From JBOEGW01 sp050633625 (GTDB lineage: Bacteria; Pseudomonadota; Alphaproteobacteria; Rhodobacterales; Rhodobacteraceae), in contig JBOEGW010000011.1 of NCBI GenBank assembly GCA_050633625.1, positions 62,001-126,000 of the forward strand: 64,000 nucleotides of DNA, given 5' to 3'. Of the stretch, positions 60,970 to 64,000 are shown in pieces; positions within the stretch are counted from its first letter, which is position 1, and each line of letters starts with the position of its first letter. The position numbers and the translations under genes were made by a program. Under the pieces are notes generated by a model. The model made no database searches. It was not told the origin of the DNA and worked only from the letters and a program-made list of their open reading frames with translations.

Positions 60970-61248
60970 ATGCCCCTTCCCCTCGCCCCAATCGCCGGTT
61001 TTGCGCTGCGCTACGGCACAGTCGCCCTCGCCACATATACCTTCGCGCGTTCCATCGAGCCGGGTCGGCGCGATCAACGCCACGAAGACGCGCTCAATGA
61101 TGTCGACGAGGGCATCACCTTTCGCCGCGGTGCCGATCAGGCCAATGTCACCCACCGCTGGAAACGGGTGATCCGCCTGAAATCCGGCGGGCCGGGTCTG
61201 GAAATCGACGCAACAACCCTGTCCCGCATCCGCTTTCGCAAGGTCTAG
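60970..61248 (+). CDS. Small protein of unknown function
   Basis: The 92-residue product starts MPLPLAPIAGFALRYGTVAL with AAAGGAGAG upstream. It has one N-terminal hydrophobic stretch (about 6-24), then a charged region rich in R, D and H (EPGRRDQRHEDALNDVDEGI). I do not recognise a family. The stop directly abuts the GST start, so the two are co-transcribed. Confidence 0.75.
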   Translation: MPLPLAPIAGFALRYGTVALATYTFARSIEPGRRDQRHEDALNDVDEGITFRRGADQANVTHRWKRVIRLKSGGPGLEIDATTLSRIRFRKV

Positions 61249-61857
61249 ATGGGGATGCAACTCCTCACCTCCCCCGCCTCGCCCTATGCTCGCAAAGTCC
61301 GCGCTTGTCTGATCGAAACCGGGCAAGAAGACATGGTTGAGCTTGTGGATGTCGTGACCTCCCCGATCAATAGCGCCCCCGAAGTGACAGCCGCACACGC
61401 CGTCAAAAAAATCCCCGCACTCATTCGCCCCGATGGCTGCACGCTCTATGATAGCAGGGTCATCACCCGGTTCTTGGATGCCCAAAGCGGCGGGGCGCTC
61501 TATCCAGACACCCATATCTGGGAGACCTTGACGCTTGAAGCCACCGGCGACGCGATCATGGATAGCGCTGTCTTGATGGTCTATGAGGGCAAATGCCGCC
61601 CCGACGACAAACAAGACCATAGCTGGGTCGAGGCGCAGTGGGGCAAAGTCGAGAATGCGCTGGATGCCCTGCAAGACCGCTGGATGAGCCACTTGGCCGG
61701 CCCAATAGATGCGGGCCAGATCGCTGTGGGCTGCGCGCTTGGCTACCTTGATTTTCGTCACGATGAGCGGGCATGGCGCAAAGGACGCGGCGTCCTTGAC
61801 GATTGGTTCGCGGCTTTCTCCCAACGCCCATCGCTGATCGCAACCACACCCCGCTAG
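61249..61857 (+). CDS. Glutathione S-transferase family protein
   Basis: The 202-residue product has an N-terminal thioredoxin-like GST domain (MQLLTSPASPYARKVRACLI, then VKKIPALIRPDGCTLYDSRV with the cis-Pro and the E/D-S motif). An all-helical C-terminal domain follows (WVEAQWGKVENALDALQDRW; IAVGCALGYLDFRHDERAWR). The substrate is unknown. It is not next to the homogentisate genes, so a maleylacetoacetate isomerase role is not supported by context. Confidence 0.88.
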   Translation: MGMQLLTSPASPYARKVRACLIETGQEDMVELVDVVTSPINSAPEVTAAHAVKKIPALIRPDGCTLYDSRVITRFLDAQSGGALYPDTHIWETLTLEATGDAIMDSAVLMVYEGKCRPDDKQDHSWVEAQWGKVENALDALQDRWMSHLAGPIDAGQIAVGCALGYLDFRHDERAWRKGRGVLDDWFAAFSQRPSLIATTPR

Positions 61858-62161
61858 CCCAGAATTTTTTGCTCATTTTGCAACACCATGGGCAAAATCT
61901 GTAAGAATCACCGGCCTTCGCTGTTTTTTAAGGAAGCTAGGCATAGACCTGAGAGGTGTGTGTTTTTTGCCTTTTTGCGTGCCTGCGACCAAAGTCCATG
62001 GGGTCAAAACCCCGAAATGCAATGATTTGTCGCGCCCTGCGCGCGAATGTCCGCTGGACTGGCACCAAATCGCGCGTTAAACACCCGCGCAATGGGCTGC
62101 GGGCAACTGCGGCCTCTAGTCGTGCAGGCCGCCAGAGCGGCCCAGAAAGGGAGAAGCTCTC
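61858..62161 (+). other. Intergenic leader region of petAB
   Basis: This 304-nt stretch has no convincing gene. It may hold a weak promoter (TTGCAA at 61878, 16 bp, TGTAAG). A 7-bp hairpin, GCGGCCT (62109-62115) with AGGCCGC (62126-62132), lies 29 nt before the petA start. AAAGGGAG precedes the GTG of petA. Both calls are by eye. Confidence 0.45.
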
Positions 62162-62725
62162 GTGTCACACGCAGACGATCACGAAGGGACCCGCCGGGAT
62201 TTCCTTTATTACGCTACAGGCGGTGTCGCCGCAATTACCGCAGGGGCCGCTGTCTGGCCTCTCATCAATCAAATGAACCCCTCCGCTGATGTCCGGGCGC
62301 TCGCCTCCATCCGCGTGGATGTTTCGGACGTTGCCGAAGGCAGCCAGCTGACCGTTAAATGGCTCGGCAAGCCGGTGTTTATCCGCAATCGGACAGCGGA
62401 CGACATTGAGAACGCCCGCAAAGATGATACGGCAACCCTGCCCGACTCGAACGCGCGCAACGCCAATATTTCTTCGGATGCAGACGCCGTGGACGCCAAC
62501 CGTACTCTTGATGAAGACGGCAAATGGCTGGTCATGATGGGCGTGTGTACACACCTTGGATGTGTGCCGCTCGGCAATGGCGCTGGCGATTATGACGGGT
62601 GGTATTGCCCCTGTCACGGCTCGCACTATGACGCCGCAGGGCGCATCCGCCGAGGCCCAGCACCTGAGAACCTCCCGGTTCCGGTTGCCCAGTTCCTCGA
62701 CGACACAACAATCAAGCTCGGCTAA
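62162..62725 (+). CDS. petA: Cytochrome bc1 Rieske iron-sulfur subunit
   Basis: PetA is the electron-accepting Rieske protein of the cytochrome bc1 complex. The GTG at 62162, with GGGAG upstream, gives 187 residues. The N-terminus has a twin-arginine-type anchor (RRDFLYYATGGVAAITAG). The 2Fe-2S ligands are C129 and H131 (CTHLGC) and C149 and H152 (CPCHGS), with C134 and C151 as the disulphide. petB follows 14 nt downstream. Confidence 0.97.
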   Translation: MSHADDHEGTRRDFLYYATGGVAAITAGAAVWPLINQMNPSADVRALASIRVDVSDVAEGSQLTVKWLGKPVFIRNRTADDIENARKDDTATLPDSNARNANISSDADAVDANRTLDEDGKWLVMMGVCTHLGCVPLGNGAGDYDGWYCPCHGSHYDAAGRIRRGPAPENLPVPVAQFLDDTTIKLG

Positions 62726-62739
62726 GGGAGGAATAATAC

Positions 62740-64000
62740 ATGTCTGGAATTCCCCACGACCATTACGAGCCGAAATCCGGCTTTGAAAAATGGCTGGACG
62801 AGCGCCTGCCCATCGTTGGCCTCGCATACGGCACATTGATGATCCCAACTCCAAAAAACCTGAACTGGTGGTGGATTTGGGGCATCGTTCTGGCGTTTTG
62901 CCTCGTGTTGCAAATCGTGACCGGCGTCATCTTGGTGATGCATTATACGCCGCATGTTGATCTGGCATTTGCCTCGATCGAACACATCATGCGCAACGTG
63001 AATGGCGGCCATTTCTTGCGCTACATGCACGCAAACGGCGCGTCCTTGTTCTTCATCGCCGTCTACATCCACATGTTCCGTGGCCTGTTCTACGGCTCCT
63101 ATAAGGCGCCGCGCGAAGTCACTTGGATCATCGGTATGCTGATCTACCTCGCAATGATGGCCACAGGTTTCCTTGGCTACGTTTTGCCATGGGGTCAAAT
63201 GTCCTTCTGGGGCGCGACCGTGATCACCGGCCTGTTTGGCGCGATCCCATTCGTGGGCGAAGCCCTCCAAACATGGCTCCTTGGCGGGCCTGCCGTGGAC
63301 AACGCGACGTTGAACCGTTTCTTCTCGCTGCACTACCTCTTGCCCTTCGTGATCGCCGCTCTTGTGGCTGTGCACATCTGGGCCTTCCACACCACCGGGA
63401 ACAACAACCCAACAGGTGTTGAGGTTCGCCGTGGCTCGAAGGAAGAAGTCAAAAAAGACACGCTGCCATTCTGGCCATATTTTGTGATGAAAGATCTTTT
63501 CGCGCTTGGCGTCATTATGGTGATCTTCTTTGCGGTTGTTGGCTATATGCCAAACTATCTGGGCCACCCAGACAACTACATCGAAGCCAACGCTCTGGCG
63601 ACACCAGCTCACATCGTCCCTGAATGGTACTACCTGCCATTCTACGCGATCTTGCGGGCCTTCACCGCAGATGTCTGGGCCGTTCAGCTCGTATCCTGGC
63701 TCACAGGTGGTATCGTTGACGCGAAGTTCTTCGGCGTGCTCGCCATGTTTGGCGCGATCTTCGTGATGGCACTCGCTCCTTGGACCGACACATCCTCGGT
63801 GCGCTCCGGCCAATATCGCCCAGCGTTCAAATGGTGGTTCCGCTTGCTTGCCATCGACTTCATCGTTCTGATGTGGGTCGGCGCACGTGACACGAACTTC
63901 CCGCACGACTGGATTTCGCTAATCGGCGCCACGTACTGGTTCGCATATTTCCTCGTCATCCTGCCGCTCCTTGGTGTGCTCGAAAAACCGACCACCCCAC
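62740..64000 (+). CDS. petB: Cytochrome b of the bc1 complex (C-terminus cut)
   Basis: PetB is the quinol-oxidising, two-haem membrane subunit. The ATG at 62740 (MSGIPHDHYEPKSGFEKWLD) follows GGGAGG. About 420 codons are seen before the right edge. The cytochrome b signature stretches are FLRYMHANGASLFFIAVYIH, TGFLGYVLPWGQMSFWGATV, HYLLPFVIAALVAVHIWAFH and the PEWY Qo motif (HIVPEWYYLPFYAIL). petC is expected just outside the window. Confidence 0.97.
   Translation, partial: MSGIPHDHYEPKSGFEKWLDERLPIVGLAYGTLMIPTPKNLNWWWIWGIVLAFCLVLQIVTGVILVMHYTPHVDLAFASIEHIMRNVNGGHFLRYMHANGASLFFIAVYIHMFRGLFYGSYKAPREVTWIIGMLIYLAMMATGFLGYVLPWGQMSFWGATVITGLFGAIPFVGEALQTWLLGGPAVDNATLNRFFSLHYLLPFVIAALVAVHIWAFHTTGNNNPTGVEVRRGSKEEVKKDTLPFWPYFVMKDLFALGVIMVIFFAVVGYMPNYLGHPDNYIEANALATPAHIVPEWYYLPFYAILRAFTADVWAVQLVSWLTGGIVDAKFFGVLAMFGAIFVMALAPWTDTSSVRSGQYRPAFKWWFRLLAIDFIVLMWVGARDTNFPHDWISLIGATYWFAYFLVILPLLGVLEKPTTP

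Noticed and set aside
60874..61824. Open frame of 316 codons on the - strand
   Set aside because: It runs antisense across three + strand genes with good starts (60292, 60970 and 61249) and has no family features.
61249..61857. GST as the maleylacetoacetate isomerase of the homogentisate pathway
   Set aside because: It is 20 kb from hmgA in a different operon and the SSCS-type zeta-class motif is not seen (it reads SPASPYARKVR).
62722..63906. Open frame of 394 codons on the - strand
   Set aside because: It is the antisense of petB; the His- and Asp-rich sequence mirrors the membrane helices of cytochrome b.

Overview
The window looks like chromosomal DNA of a marine-type alphaproteobacterium of the Rhodobacteraceae (Roseobacter-like). 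The reasons are a flagellar set with FlaF, FlbT, a DUF1217 protein, a MotE-like protein and a stand-alone rod-binding protein; TTAA-N7-TTAA (CtrA-type) boxes upstream of flagellar operons; a petAB order with a GTG-started Rieske gene; and an IalB-family protein. This is inferred from gene content and not from a database search. Layout: 1-5.4 kb holds housekeeping genes: ETF-ubiquinone oxidoreductase (cut by the left edge), greA, a membrane protein of unknown function, rlmN, an IalB-like secreted protein and serB. 5.4-37.6 kb is one large flagellar cluster of about 32 genes in several operons on both strands. It runs flgD-fliK; flgJ-like and flgN-like; flagellin, flaF, flbT and DUF1217; fliI; flgBC-fliEQ-flgFGAH-fliL2; motA, a large secreted protein and a lytic transglycosylase with flhA-fliR-flhB; fliL and motE-like; fliF-fliH-fliN-fliP; flgEKLI; motB. 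fliG and fliM are not in it. 37.8-47.1 kb is an aromatic catabolism region: homogentisate dioxygenase, fumarylacetoacetase, a DUF2059 protein, an MBL-fold protein with an altered metal site, a DUF1097 membrane protein, an FAD aromatic hydroxylase with a DUF2783 partner, then a 1-Cys peroxiredoxin and an aldehyde dehydrogenase. A shared GTTGC/GCAAC palindrome lies before hmgA and before the hydroxylase. 47.3-50.2 kb has an NCS1 permease, a hydantoin-racemase-like protein and a divergent GntR regulator. 50.2-55.7 kb is a complete compact type II-C CRISPR-Cas9 locus: an 11-repeat array on the + strand, cas2, cas1 and cas9 on the - strand, and a tracrRNA gene read divergently from cas9. The tracrRNA shows about 28 nt of anti-repeat pairing and a terminator. 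55.9-64 kb has an acyltransferase with an SGNH domain, tRNA-Lys(UUU), dapF, mtaB, a PaiB-like FMN-binding protein, a small conserved-looking protein, a GST, petA and the start of petB (cut by the right edge). The most interesting part is the CRISPR locus. The tracrRNA can be found by reading alone, the array has no room for a 5' leader, the degenerate repeats sit at the crRNA 5' end (opposite to the usual polarity), and a perfect palindrome lies in the cas9/tracrRNA divergent promoter region. Other points worth testing are the shared aromatic-catabolism operator, the MBL protein that has lost its second metal site, the structured flagellin mRNA leader next to flbT, and the set of CtrA-type boxes.
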